A stretch of DNA of 64,000 bases from Bin55 sp965220235 (lineage in GTDB: Bacteria; Pseudomonadota; Gammaproteobacteria; Pseudomonadales; Azotimanducaceae). The notes beneath the pieces were generated by a model. It was not told the origin of the DNA. It worked only from the letters and a program-made list of their open reading frames with translations, and made no database searches. The stretch lies in assembly GCA_965220235.1 (NCBI GenBank), contig OZ244815.1, forward strand, positions 2,356,001 through 2,420,000. The letters are read 5' to 3'. Position numbers and translations under genes: made by a program. Below, one piece after another: positions 25,587 to 34,158 of the stretch (its first letter is position 1; each line of letters begins with the position of its first letter).

Positions 25587-26242
25587 ACGGTAGAGCAGTT
25601 AATCTCACAGTGATCTTGGCCGTAATGGTTTCAACTGGGTGTGTCTCATCCACGATTCAACAGGTGCGGCAAGGGGAAACCGGGATTCAAGGTCATGAAG
25701 CGATTGCAATCCTGGGACGACGTCACAAGAACAGAGATGAAACACGCCAGAACTTCGTCGAATGCGTCGCAAACAAGACGTCATCCGGTTCCGAGGCAGT
25801 CTCCGTGATGGGCGACAAGGCGTTTTTAGATTCCTTGTTCCCTTGGTTTGAACCTCGTACCGCACCGCTTGAACTTAGCGAGCTCGGAAGACTCGTCGCT
25901 CGTCCCGAAGTCGCACAGAGAATCAAAGAAATCGGTGTGCGTTATATCGTTTGGATTGAAGGTACGACTGAACGGCGCGATCAAGCCGGTACGCTGCAGT
26001 GTGCGGTCGCTAGTGGTGGTTTACCGGCTTGTTTTGGATTCCTGAGTTGGGAAGGCGCGTCGGACTACGAAGCAACGATATGGGACATCTCGAATCAGAT
26101 CACCGTTGGAAAACTCAGTTCAGAGGCGAGAGGCGTTTCTTTCGTCCCTGCGGTTATAGTGCCGTTACCGTTCATTGCTCGCGTTCAGGCTTCCGCGTGC
26201 AGCACGTTGGCTGATCAGATAAAGTCGTTCATCGCTGGATAG
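25583..26242 (+). CDS. Lipoprotein of unknown function
   Basis: 219 residues. A signal peptide ends in lipobox STGC. The mature chain includes GHEAIAILGRRHKNRDETR, a cysteine in ECVANKT, and a beta-rich second half (IKEIGVRYIVWIEGTTERRD, DYEATIWDISNQITVGKLS) that suggests a lipid-anchored periplasmic domain with several Cys able to form disulfides. No family recognised. It is the last gene of the long co-directional cluster; a possible terminator follows. Confidence 0.8.
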   Translation: MNGRAVNLTVILAVMVSTGCVSSTIQQVRQGETGIQGHEAIAILGRRHKNRDETRQNFVECVANKTSSGSEAVSVMGDKAFLDSLFPWFEPRTAPLELSELGRLVARPEVAQRIKEIGVRYIVWIEGTTERRDQAGTLQCAVASGGLPACFGFLSWEGASDYEATIWDISNQITVGKLSSEARGVSFVPAVIVPLPFIARVQASACSTLADQIKSFIAG

Positions 26243-26255
26243 CATCGACCGCACC

Positions 26256-26290
26256 AAGCCAAGACATTACTCCGGCTTTCTTCTTTTTTT
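26256..26290 (+). terminator. Possible terminator after the motor cluster
   Basis: AAGCC and GGCTT form a short 5-bp stem with a 13-nt loop, followed by TCTTCTTTTTTT. The stem is weak but the T-run is strong and it lies 14 bases after the last lipoprotein gene. Confidence 0.4.
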
Positions 26291-26355
26291 GACTACTGAA
26301 CTGTGCGAATCCTCTAACCCACACTTCAGCGTCGCTTAACTTTCAAAGATTAGAC

Positions 26356-27270
26356 ATGCCCATTACAGCTCGCGAACGATTCGAACACGCGGTCGATGTA
26401 GTTCAAGAGGATCTCAAAGCGGACGATCATGTACTCGCCGCAATCTTGTGTGGCAGCCTATCGTATGACGAAGTCTGGGATAAATCCGATATTGATCTGG
26501 TCGTCATTACCACGGATGAGAAGAAGCAACTTCATGAGGCGATCTGTCTCACCGCCGACGACGTCAACATTCACACGTCGATCACGCCAAGAAACGAATT
26601 CAAGCGCAGACTCGAAGCTGCTCATCGCAATTCATTCCAGCACTCGATTTACGCTCGTTCTAAATTGCTGTTTAGCAAAGATCCCTCAATCGATCGACTG
26701 TATGACGATATCAACCAGCTAGGGAAACATGACCTCCAGATTCGGATGATGAATGATGCCCAGTTCGCCGTCATGCAACTCTACAAGGCGAAGAAGTGGC
26801 ATCTGATCAAAGATGATCCCCACTACACCGCGAACTGGATTCTGAGTACGGCAAGTGCGTTGGCTAATGTCGTCGTTAGTCGAGCAGGTCAGATCATCGA
26901 CCGAGAAGCGCTCGTTGAAGCTACGAAACTCAAACCTGAACTGTTCAAGCTGATCTACACCGACCTGTTCGATAAGAAGGTCAGTCACACATCACTCGGA
27001 CGTGCAATCGAAGCAATCGACGCCTATCTTGAACCCTTGGCAGAGGAACTCTTCGAACCAGTCATCGAATACCTAAGAGCTGCTGGTGGTGAGCCTCGCT
27101 CAAGTACGGAGCTCGAAACGCACTTTGCACGTAATTACGACCTGCATCACGTCATCACGGCTTGCGAGTGGCTATCGGACCTCGGCATCATTGAAAAAGC
27201 GTCGGTTCACACCAAACTGACGCTTTACAGTCAGAATGAAGTCGAAGAGTTAGCCTTCTTCGTCGTTTAA
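26356..27270 (+). CDS. Nucleotidyltransferase-fold protein
   Basis: 304 residues. A MNT/Pol-beta-type nucleotidyltransferase core at about 25-60: AAILCGSLSYDEVWDKSDIDLVVIT supplies the GS motif and the DxD metal ligands, with a third acidic or polar position in DVNIHTS. The middle is helical and the C-terminus (about 230-304) is a winged-helix-like segment (ETHFARNYDLHHVITACEWL). Such proteins can modify antibiotics, RNA or protein partners; the target is not predictable. The uvrA-like gene follows after 35 bases in the same direction. Confidence 0.82.
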   Translation: MPITARERFEHAVDVVQEDLKADDHVLAAILCGSLSYDEVWDKSDIDLVVITTDEKKQLHEAICLTADDVNIHTSITPRNEFKRRLEAAHRNSFQHSIYARSKLLFSKDPSIDRLYDDINQLGKHDLQIRMMNDAQFAVMQLYKAKKWHLIKDDPHYTANWILSTASALANVVVSRAGQIIDREALVEATKLKPELFKLIYTDLFDKKVSHTSLGRAIEAIDAYLEPLAEELFEPVIEYLRAAGGEPRSSTELETHFARNYDLHHVITACEWLSDLGIIEKASVHTKLTLYSQNEVEELAFFVV

Positions 27271-27305
27271 ATCCCTAACGAACATAATGTTTCGCACATC
27301 GAGTC

Positions 27306-30257
27306 GTGCCAAAGGCGTGTAAACAGGTGGCGAAGCAAAATCGCGGAAAACCACGAACCAACGGTCGATCAGCATCCGGTAATTCCGGCAATGGTTATCG
27401 CACCACGATCGAAGTTCAAGGTTCGCGGGTCCACAATCTCAAGAACGTATCCGTCGAAATCCCGCGCGACGCACTCGTCGTCGTAACTGGACTCTCCGGC
27501 TCTGGAAAGTCATCGCTTGCGTTTGACACGATTTATGCAGAAGGACAACGCCGATACATGGAATCGTTGTCCAGTTTCGCGCGACGTTTTATCGCGCAAG
27601 TGGAGAAACCAGATGTTGATTTCGTTTACGGTCTGTCTCCTGTAGTTTCTATCGAACAAAAAACGATCGCGAGAAATCCGCGGTCGACGGTCGGAACACT
27701 TACCGACGTATCCACGTATCTCAACCTACTGTACGCGACCGTTGCGGAGGCGACGTGTCCTTATACCGACGAAGACGTCCCAATAAAAACAGGTGGCAAT
27801 ATTCTCGAATCGATACTCAGTCTACCGAACGGGACTGAGTTTGAGCTGCAGGTGCCTATCTTCCTAATCTATGGCGAAGACGCATCGCTTCTGTTCACGG
27901 AAGTTCGAAAGCAAGGATGTCGCACTGTAATCATCGACGGAGAACGCGTTGATTTAAGCGACGAGGTTCCCGAGGGCGTTGAAGGCGAACCTCAGATGTA
28001 TGCCGTTGTCGACAAATTCACACGAGTCGATGGCATCGAGAAGCAACTCAATGCTGCCATCGAGCACGCGCTTCGGGTCGGTGACTCACTAATGACCGTC
28101 GAGATCACCGCAGGATTGAGCAAGACCGCACGTGCAAAGTTCTATAAGACCTTCGGCAGTAAGACGAAAAACCTTGTATTCGGCGACATCGTACCTGATT
28201 ATTTCGTATTCAATAAACCCGAAGCTGCTTGTAGAACGTGCGGAGGGATTGGCACCACCAAGATGACGCATCGGGATCTGCTCGTAACGAATCCCGAACG
28301 AAGTTTGCGCCAAGGGTGCTTCCTTCGTGAAGCGTTTACCTATCGGCCCGAATCGCACGCCGGCTATTCCCTCTATACGGTGGCGCAGGAATTCGACATC
28401 GACATGGATGCGCCATGGCAGGATCTGTCACCCGAAGCACAAGATGTCGTCTTGCACGGTACGAAAGGAGAGCTTCTACAGCTACAGATACCACCCGAAA
28501 CGAAGGATCGCAAGGAGCGCTGGCTGCGCTGGCCCATCAACTTCAGAGGCGTGGCAGGAAATATCGAGAGGTCCTATCGCTGGTATCGGCAACAGGATGT
28601 ACCGAATTCAAACATGGAACGGTGGCTCGACCGCGTGATGGTGGAACACATTTGCGCTGACTGCGGAGGTTCCCGGTTGAAGTCAACACGCATGCTGTTT
28701 CACATTGAAGGCAAGAACATCTACGAGTTGGGGCAGATGAACTTCGATGAGTTGCACGCGTTTCTTGGTTCGCTCAGCTTCGAAGGTACGCAGGCGGAAG
28801 CAGGAAATCAGATTAGAAACGAGATCATAAAGCGAATCGAGCTATTGCTCGGTATTGGTCTCGATTACCTCAACCTAAACCGAGCATCGGGTACCCTGTC
28901 CGGAGGTGAAGCCCAACGCATCAGACTCTCAACGCAAATCGGCTCTGGCTTGATGGGTATGTTGTACGTGTTGGACGAACCTTCGATTGGGTTGCATCCC
29001 AAGGACAACACCAAGATGATCGCGACGTTGAAATCACTTCGCGATTTAGGCAATACTGTCATCGTGGTTGAACACGATGAAGATACGATCCGCGCCGCAG
29101 ACCACGTCGTTGAAGTCGGACCAGGACCCGGAATCCACGGCGGATCTATTGTTGTTCAAGGTCCGCTGGAAAAAATCCTCGGAAACAACGAATCCCCGAC
29201 TGGCCAATACCTAAGTGGCAAGAAGAAGATCGATACACCACAAGACAGGCGCGCGATGAATGGCAAGGAACTGATCATTCGTGGCGCGAAGGAGAACAAT
29301 CTAAAGGACATTGATGTAACGATTCCCCTCGGCCTGTTCGTTTGCGTAAGCGGAGCCTCTGGTTCAGGCAAATCGACGCTGATCAATGAGATCCTCTACA
29401 AAGAGTTGTGGAAACAATTGGTCGACACGCGATCGCTTTCGGGTGACCATGAGTCCATCGAGGGTATCGAACACCTTACACGCGTGATCAATATTGATCA
29501 ATCGCCAATCGGTCGAAATAGCCGTTCGAATCCCTCGACCTATGTAGGTATCTACGACGATATTCGAAAGCTATTCGCAAATGCTGAACTATCAAAAGAA
29601 CGAGGCTATAAGCCTGGTCGGTTTAGCTTCAACGTAAAAGGTGGGCGTTGTGAAGAGTGTCAAGGCGAAGGTACGATCAGGACAAAACTCTATTTCATGC
29701 CGGACGTCGAAGTTACGTGTACAGCATGCAAGGGACAACGCTTCAACGCCGAGACACTGGAAGTCACGTATCACGATAAGAACATTGCCGACGTACTGGA
29801 AATGTCTATCGAGGACGGTGTGTCATTCTTCAAAGACGAACCTAAGATCGCAAGAAAGATCAAAGTCCTCGATGATCTCGGGTTAGGTTACCTGACGCTT
29901 GGTCAGTCCGCGACCACGCTGTCGGGAGGCGAGGCGCAACGGGTCAAACTCGCAACCGAGTTGGCAAAACTCCAGAATCGCGGACACATCCTGTATATCC
30001 TGGATGAGCCGACAACCGGTCTACATCTGGCCGACATCCAGAACCTTCTCAACTGTCTCCATCGTTTGGTCGACGCAGGACATACGGTACTTTGTATCGA
30101 ACACCATCTGGACGTCATTAAAACTGCCGACCATGTAATCGATTTAGGACCGGAAGGCGGACGTGGTGGCGGCGAAGTCATCGCGGAAGGAACACCGGAG
30201 GACATCGTTAGTACGAAATCCTCCTTCACTGGGCAATATCTGAGAGCGCATCTCTAG
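27306..30257 (+). CDS. UvrA-family ABC ATPase paralogue
   Basis: 983 residues from a GTG, with a basic Gly/Asn-rich N-terminal tail of about 33 residues absent from classic UvrA. Two ABC modules: Walker A GLSGSGKSSLAF and GASGSGKSTLIN, signatures LSGGEAQRIRL and LSGGEAQRVKL, Walker B LYVLDEPSIGLHP and LYILDEPTTGLHL. The second zinc module is intact (CEECQGEGT...CTACKGQRF). The first lacks the initial CxxC pair: only CRTCGG remains after VPDYFVFNKPEAA. UvrA finds DNA damage with UvrB. This divergent form may be an accessory or resistance-type paralogue, and it is paired with a nucleotidyltransferase. Confidence 0.9.
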   Translation: MPKACKQVAKQNRGKPRTNGRSASGNSGNGYRTTIEVQGSRVHNLKNVSVEIPRDALVVVTGLSGSGKSSLAFDTIYAEGQRRYMESLSSFARRFIAQVEKPDVDFVYGLSPVVSIEQKTIARNPRSTVGTLTDVSTYLNLLYATVAEATCPYTDEDVPIKTGGNILESILSLPNGTEFELQVPIFLIYGEDASLLFTEVRKQGCRTVIIDGERVDLSDEVPEGVEGEPQMYAVVDKFTRVDGIEKQLNAAIEHALRVGDSLMTVEITAGLSKTARAKFYKTFGSKTKNLVFGDIVPDYFVFNKPEAACRTCGGIGTTKMTHRDLLVTNPERSLRQGCFLREAFTYRPESHAGYSLYTVAQEFDIDMDAPWQDLSPEAQDVVLHGTKGELLQLQIPPETKDRKERWLRWPINFRGVAGNIERSYRWYRQQDVPNSNMERWLDRVMVEHICADCGGSRLKSTRMLFHIEGKNIYELGQMNFDELHAFLGSLSFEGTQAEAGNQIRNEIIKRIELLLGIGLDYLNLNRASGTLSGGEAQRIRLSTQIGSGLMGMLYVLDEPSIGLHPKDNTKMIATLKSLRDLGNTVIVVEHDEDTIRAADHVVEVGPGPGIHGGSIVVQGPLEKILGNNESPTGQYLSGKKKIDTPQDRRAMNGKELIIRGAKENNLKDIDVTIPLGLFVCVSGASGSGKSTLINEILYKELWKQLVDTRSLSGDHESIEGIEHLTRVINIDQSPIGRNSRSNPSTYVGIYDDIRKLFANAELSKERGYKPGRFSFNVKGGRCEECQGEGTIRTKLYFMPDVEVTCTACKGQRFNAETLEVTYHDKNIADVLEMSIEDGVSFFKDEPKIARKIKVLDDLGLGYLTLGQSATTLSGGEAQRVKLATELAKLQNRGHILYILDEPTTGLHLADIQNLLNCLHRLVDAGHTVLCIEHHLDVIKTADHVIDLGPEGGRGGGEVIAEGTPEDIVSTKSSFTGQYLRAHL

Positions 30258-30267
30258 CGATTAGCTT

Positions 30268-30292
30268 TGTGGCATCACGCATGATGTGCACA
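30268..30292. terminator. Weak hairpin between convergent genes
   Basis: TGTG/CACA and CATCA/TGATG pair with small asymmetries around a CGCA loop, between the uvrA-like stop and the convergent DUF2807 gene. There is no T-run, so this is only a candidate. Confidence 0.25.
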
Positions 30293-30305
30293 GTCCAAAC
30301 ACTAG

Positions 30306-31097
30306 TTAGGCTTCAGAATTCACCGGCGAGCAATCAAGTACGCCACTGAATTTCGTGTTCCTTTTTGGATTTCCTAAGTATCTAATCGAGCACGCACCAG
30401 ACGACTTAACGTCAAGATTCTCTTCCGCATTGATTGAAGCGTTTGATGCTCCGCTCGTCACGATGGTCGCATGTTTAGTCTGCAATCCAATGGCGTCAAG
30501 CGAACCGGTACCTGAGATCCGCGCCGAAATCTCGTCGACCTCGCCACTGATGCGAAGCGAAGCGGTTCCGGATATTCGACTATCCAGTGACTTGCCTTCG
30601 ATGTTGTTGAGCTCGATTGAAGCGGTACCCGCAGAAACCAAGTCAACGCGCGGTGCAGAAACTGCTTCGATCGTCACTGCACTTGCACCTCCGCACGTCA
30701 ATTTGATGCTGTCCGCGTCGTGCAAGTGCGATTCCACCGCGACGCGAGTACTTCCTCCAAGTGTTAGGTTTCGAAGGCGCGGTGTCGTGATATCAATCGT
30801 GTATTGATTTCTGTTGGTCTTAGAACGATGTCCCTCTTCGCTTGTTCGTCGCTTCAGTATTTGATCCAACAACTGAGATGCGAGTGAACGACCATTCGAC
30901 CGCGATCCGAAGTACGACCTTTTGGTCCTTAATTCCAGCGTTCCGTCATTTACGACTGCATGCACTGCTTCAAGTGCTTTCTCCTCACCGCTAATCGTCA
31001 AAGAAGATGTGGCACCACACGATATTCGCATACGACCGTATAACGAAGTAGAAACCTTGTTGAAATCAGTGACCTGAAATTCTCTTGTGTTCTGCAT
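30306..31097 (-). CDS. DUF2807 (head-GIN) beta-helix protein
   Basis: 263 residues from the ATG at 31097, which has a perfect ribosome-binding site (AAGGAGG at 31105-31111) 7 bases away; a longer frame reaches 31160 but would overlap the previous gene. Repeating short beta-strand turns with G/S/D steps (LTLGGSTRVAVES, IKLTCGGASAVTIEA, VDLVSAGTASIELNN, SLDSRISGTASLRIS) mark the DUF2807 right-handed beta-helix. No signal peptide is visible with this start. Last gene of the DUF2089 operon; in Gram-positive relatives such proteins act in envelope-stress sensing. Confidence 0.87.
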   Translation of the reverse strand: MQNTREFQVTDFNKVSTSLYGRMRISCGATSSLTISGEEKALEAVHAVVNDGTLELRTKRSYFGSRSNGRSLASQLLDQILKRRTSEEGHRSKTNRNQYTIDITTPRLRNLTLGGSTRVAVESHLHDADSIKLTCGGASAVTIEAVSAPRVDLVSAGTASIELNNIEGKSLDSRISGTASLRISGEVDEISARISGTGSLDAIGLQTKHATIVTSGASNASINAEENLDVKSSGACSIRYLGNPKRNTKFSGVLDCSPVNSEA

Positions 31098-31104
31098 AAA
31101 TGAG

Positions 31105-31111
31105 CCTCCTT
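31105..31111 (-). promoter_or_regulatory. Consensus ribosome-binding site that decides the DUF2807 start
   Basis: AAGGAGG read on the minus strand, 7 bases before the ATG at 31097. It is the strongest Shine-Dalgarno sequence noted in the window and argues for the short form of the DUF2807 protein. Confidence 0.8.
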
Positions 31112-31128
31112 CGAACAAATTTGCGCGG

Positions 31129-31563
31129 TCACTCACAGTAGACACGAATCGTGTCTTCATCGTCGTGGATGCTGATCTTCAATCCCTGCAGTGCTTCTCT
31201 GAGTTCGTCATCCTTCAATCCGGCAAGTCCATGCAATGTTCCGGGAACCGCCTCATCCAACGCATCCGCAATTTGCGGATTGAGTTTAGAGAGATCTACT
31301 CCAAGGGAGATGAGCTTTACCGGGACGCGCACATTGACCTCATCCGAACCGGAACTGATTTGAACGACTAGGAATTTCGGTAACTCAGTATTGTCTGGTT
31401 CGAATCCCAAATCAGCCGGCTCTTTAGGAGTCAGCACTCCCAGTAGCTGTTCAGCTTCATCGACGGTCACTTTTCCGTCTTGCAGCATATTGAGAACCTT
31501 TCTCATGTCAGTCTCGTCGCCTGACATCGAACTGTTTTCTTCAATGTGTGATTGTTCATTCAT
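31129..31563 (-). CDS. SHOCT-like/YvlB-N-type protein
   Basis: 144 residues, acidic and soluble. Residues about 19-45 (DMRKVLNMLQDGKVTVDEAEQLLGVL) are the SHOCT-like helical hairpin seen at the N-terminus of YvlB/LiaX-type proteins. The second half (VNVRVPVKLISLGVDLSKLNPQIADAL, then KISIHDDEDTIRVYCE) is the associated alpha/beta part. It sits between the small membrane protein gene and the DUF2807 gene, the usual company of this domain. Likely a cytoplasmic oligomerising regulator or adaptor; exact role unknown. Confidence 0.8.
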   Translation of the reverse strand: MNEQSHIEENSSMSGDETDMRKVLNMLQDGKVTVDEAEQLLGVLTPKEPADLGFEPDNTELPKFLVVQISSGSDEVNVRVPVKLISLGVDLSKLNPQIADALDEAVPGTLHGLAGLKDDELREALQGLKISIHDDEDTIRVYCE

Positions 31564-31629
31564 TTTGTAGGTGTACCTCTAAGAAACCTGTTGATATCCA
31601 TTGCGAGTACGATCGACTGTTCGCAAACC

Positions 31630-31875
31630 TCATAAGACGATGATCGCCAATAACGACTCTTCATCTCGAAGAGAAATGCGTAATCCACGTAGAGAATTGA
31701 TGAGTCGCGTCATTAGCACGATTTGTTTGCCCCGTAATTCCCAACGCGTCGAGCCTAGTTGCATCGTCCATCCAACAATCAACAGCACGATCATGATCGG
31801 CCAGAAAACGAAGACCGGAAGAATGAGTGGGATTTTTTGGTCGTGTCTCCAACGTACCACTGCGATCGATGTCAT
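31630..31875 (-). CDS. Small membrane protein of the DUF2089 operon
   Basis: 81 residues from the ATG at 31875, which overlaps the TGA of the DUF2089 gene by one base (TGATG); a TTG at 31878 is also in frame. One strong transmembrane segment (IPLILPVFVFWPIMIVLLIV, about 15-38) is followed by a basic cytoplasmic-type tail with amphipathic helices (RLINSLRGLRISLRDEES). No family recognised, but the translational coupling and position make it a credible gene. Confidence 0.65.
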   Translation of the reverse strand: MTSIAVVRWRHDQKIPLILPVFVFWPIMIVLLIVGWTMQLGSTRWELRGKQIVLMTRLINSLRGLRISLRDEESLLAIIVL

Positions 31876-32243
31876 CAATCACGTAGTTTCGCTAAGACTT
31901 CAGACACACTTAGTTCGCCTGCCTGGAGTTTGTCGAGCAATTCAGGGTCTGACTTCGTTGAGACTTGTGCATTCAGACCTTGTACGCGAGGAAGTTCCGT
32001 CGCGATCGACGCCAATCGATTCTTCACCGTCGGGTAACTGATACCGAATACCTTCTCCATCGCTTTCAATGATCCGTTCACCTGCAAGAAAACAGTGACA
32101 AACAGTTGGTCTGCAGTCGACAATCGCGCAAGCGGTGAAATGTCGAATCGACCTTCCATCGCGACATCGCAGTCAGAACACACCAATCGTGAAACCGACA
32201 TGCCACGATCACAGTTCGGACACTTGGCTTTTGAAATATCCAT
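31875..32243 (-). CDS. DUF2089-family zinc-ribbon regulator
   Basis: 122 residues. An N-terminal zinc ribbon (CPNC and CSDC) is followed by a helix-turn-helix-like segment (LSTADQLFVTVFLQVNGSLKAMEKVFGISYPTVKNRL), and a C-terminal SHOCT-like hairpin (LLDKLQAGELSVSEVLAKL) that resembles the one in the SHOCT-like protein of the same operon. DUF2089 proteins are thought to be transcriptional regulators of adjacent envelope genes, so autoregulation of this operon is likely but inferred. Confidence 0.88.
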   Translation of the reverse strand: MDISKAKCPNCDRGMSVSRLVCSDCDVAMEGRFDISPLARLSTADQLFVTVFLQVNGSLKAMEKVFGISYPTVKNRLASIATELPRVQGLNAQVSTKSDPELLDKLQAGELSVSEVLAKLRD

Positions 32244-32249
32244 ACCTAC

Positions 32250-32277
32250 ATTAAACCTGTGTACTTAATAAAATCAA
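32250..32277 (-). promoter_or_regulatory. Candidate promoter of the DUF2089 operon
   Basis: On the minus strand TTGATT (32272-32277) and TTTAAT (32250-32255) are 16 bases apart in a strikingly AT-rich stretch. The -10 box ends only 6 bases before the ATG, so the transcript would be nearly leaderless; another promoter further up is possible. Confidence 0.4.
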
Positions 32278-32562
32278 GTCTAATATTTATATTTTTAATT
32301 GTCTTTACGTTTTAATTCGCTTTTTCTTATCTCTAATTCATATTATTCGGGTACTCGATTCCCGACATCGTGATGTGGAAAAGAAGCTGATCACACCTTC
32401 CGCTTTCCAAAATCGGGATTGAACACCTAGTCTGAGAGCGGATTCATGCTTTGCGAACTTGCCGTTTCTACTTCTCGTATGTACAGAGGGTCTAGCACAC
32501 AGTGGATCACCAGCAATCAACCGACCTGCTACAGTTACACTGACAGAAAATTCTGACAAATT

Positions 32563-32654
32563 TGCAAAATGTGCGTTCAAATTATTGCAAATAGTGCGAT
32601 GTAAATACTGCAAAACATGCGCTAAAATACCTGCAAAAGAAGCTATGAATAAAT
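32563..32654 (+). repeat. 23-bp direct repeats (iteron-like), 3 full plus 1 decayed
   Basis: Units begin at 32563, 32586, 32609 and 32632 with an exact 23-base period. Each starts TGCAAA; the first three share TGCG at positions 10-13 and an A/T-rich end. The fourth keeps TGCAAAA then diverges and runs into the start region of the ATPase gene at 32658. They look like an operator array or iterons. Unrelated stretch 32278-32562 shows no gene. Confidence 0.75.
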
Positions 32655-32657
32655 AGA

Positions 32658-33932
32658 TTGGGAGATCCTCACGTTGTCTCGTATCGGCCTAGACTTGCGG
32701 ATACAGAACTAACGAACAAACTAGCATCCGCCTCGACCGTATTGATCGAAGGACCGAGAGCCTGCGGGAAAACAGCCACAGCAAGTCAGATTGCAAATAG
32801 CGCGGTGTTCTTTGATACTGATACCAATGCCAGACAAGCATGTTCTATAGACCCTAACTTGGTACTGGAGGGCGAAACTCCAAGACTCTTCGATGAATGG
32901 CAAATCGTTCCAAATCTCTGGAATCACGTAAGGCGTGCATCAGACACTCGAAGACAGAAAGGGAACTTCATATTAACTGGATCCACTGTACCAACAGATG
33001 ACCTGACTCGACATTCTGGCGCGGGTCGAATATCCAGACTACGAATGCGCACCATGTCAATGCTCGAACTGGGACTCTCTACAGGAAACGTCTCACTGCA
33101 CGACTTGCTGACGAAAAAAAAGATCTCCGAGCTGAGCGCCACCACAACATTGCCGGACCTAGTTGAATACATGTGTCGTGGCGGATGGCCAGGAACGATT
33201 GACGAGAATCTCAACACTGCTATGAGTTTCGTACGAGACTACGTTGAGGAAATAAGCCGAACGGATGTTGAGAACATGATCGGCGTGCGTCACGATCCGG
33301 ATCGATTAATGCGCGTTATACAGTCTCTCGCACGGAACATCTCAACTGATGTCACACTAGCTACTCTTGCAAGTGATATCGAACATTCAAACAATGGCTT
33401 ACAAACCAGAACGGTAGCCAATTACCTGTCAACTTTGGCAAGGCTCTTTGTGATAGAAGATTTACCGCCATTCTCGCCTCATCTTCGTTCGCGTGCGCGC
33501 CTCCACAAGGCTGCCAAACGACATTTCACCGATCCCTCGATCGCGGTCGCAGTCTTAAGGTCAAACCCGGATCAACTGCTCAGAGACGTAAGCTATCTTG
33601 GCCTCCTCTTTGAATCCTTCGTCGTTCATGAATTACGCGTCTATGCCTCAGTGCTTGATGCGAATTTAAGCCACTATCGAGATAGCACAGGATTAGAAAT
33701 CGATGTTGTGATACAGACTGCGTCAGGCAGCTGGATTCCAGTTGAAGTAAAACTCGGAAATGAAGAGTCGACAATCGATAGAGCTGCCGCTAATCTGCTT
33801 AAGTTTGTCGACAAGGTTGATATTGATCGTATGGGTGAACCGTCGAACCTTCTAGTTGTGACAAGTGCCGGATACGCATATAAACGTCAAGATGGTGTCA
33901 CGGTGGTGCCTATCAGTTCCATTGGACCTTGA
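32658..33932 (+). CDS. AAA ATPase with DUF4143-type C-terminus
   Basis: 424 residues from a TTG; the frame is closed by a stop at 32646 and no ATG occurs before residue 130, so an unusual start is forced. A P-loop GPRACGKTATA near residue 33 and the Walker-B-like RLFDEWQIVPN are followed by ILTGS (sensor 1). The C-terminal half is a winged-helix part (VANYLSTLARLFVIEDLPPF) and a PD-(D/E)XK-like end with DSTGLEIDVVIQTASGSWIPVEVKLG. This is the common DUF4143 ATPase family, often carried by mobile or accessory DNA; function unknown. It follows a 23-bp repeat array. Confidence 0.88.
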   Translation: MGDPHVVSYRPRLADTELTNKLASASTVLIEGPRACGKTATASQIANSAVFFDTDTNARQACSIDPNLVLEGETPRLFDEWQIVPNLWNHVRRASDTRRQKGNFILTGSTVPTDDLTRHSGAGRISRLRMRTMSMLELGLSTGNVSLHDLLTKKKISELSATTTLPDLVEYMCRGGWPGTIDENLNTAMSFVRDYVEEISRTDVENMIGVRHDPDRLMRVIQSLARNISTDVTLATLASDIEHSNNGLQTRTVANYLSTLARLFVIEDLPPFSPHLRSRARLHKAAKRHFTDPSIAVAVLRSNPDQLLRDVSYLGLLFESFVVHELRVYASVLDANLSHYRDSTGLEIDVVIQTASGSWIPVEVKLGNEESTIDRAAANLLKFVDKVDIDRMGEPSNLLVVTSAGYAYKRQDGVTVVPISSIGP

Positions 33933-34158
33933 GACCTAGTGTGACTAGTATGCGCACTGGTCGGATCGTGATTGGTTTGACTCTTGCTCTCAATCGGTTT
34001 ATCAAACGAACGCTTATCGATGCCATCTCTAGTAACAACACGAAAATCCGCTGAGCGACAGCTCAATGACTATGCCACGAAGCATAATCGTCTGCAATCG
34101 CAAGGCCATTTCCTTCCAATTTCGTCTTGAGTCTCCATCTCAGTCGCGCCAAACTGCT

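Noticed and set aside
32338..32613. 91-codon minus-strand frame over the 23-bp repeats
   Set aside because: No family features; its sequence follows from the repeats and AT-rich DNA.
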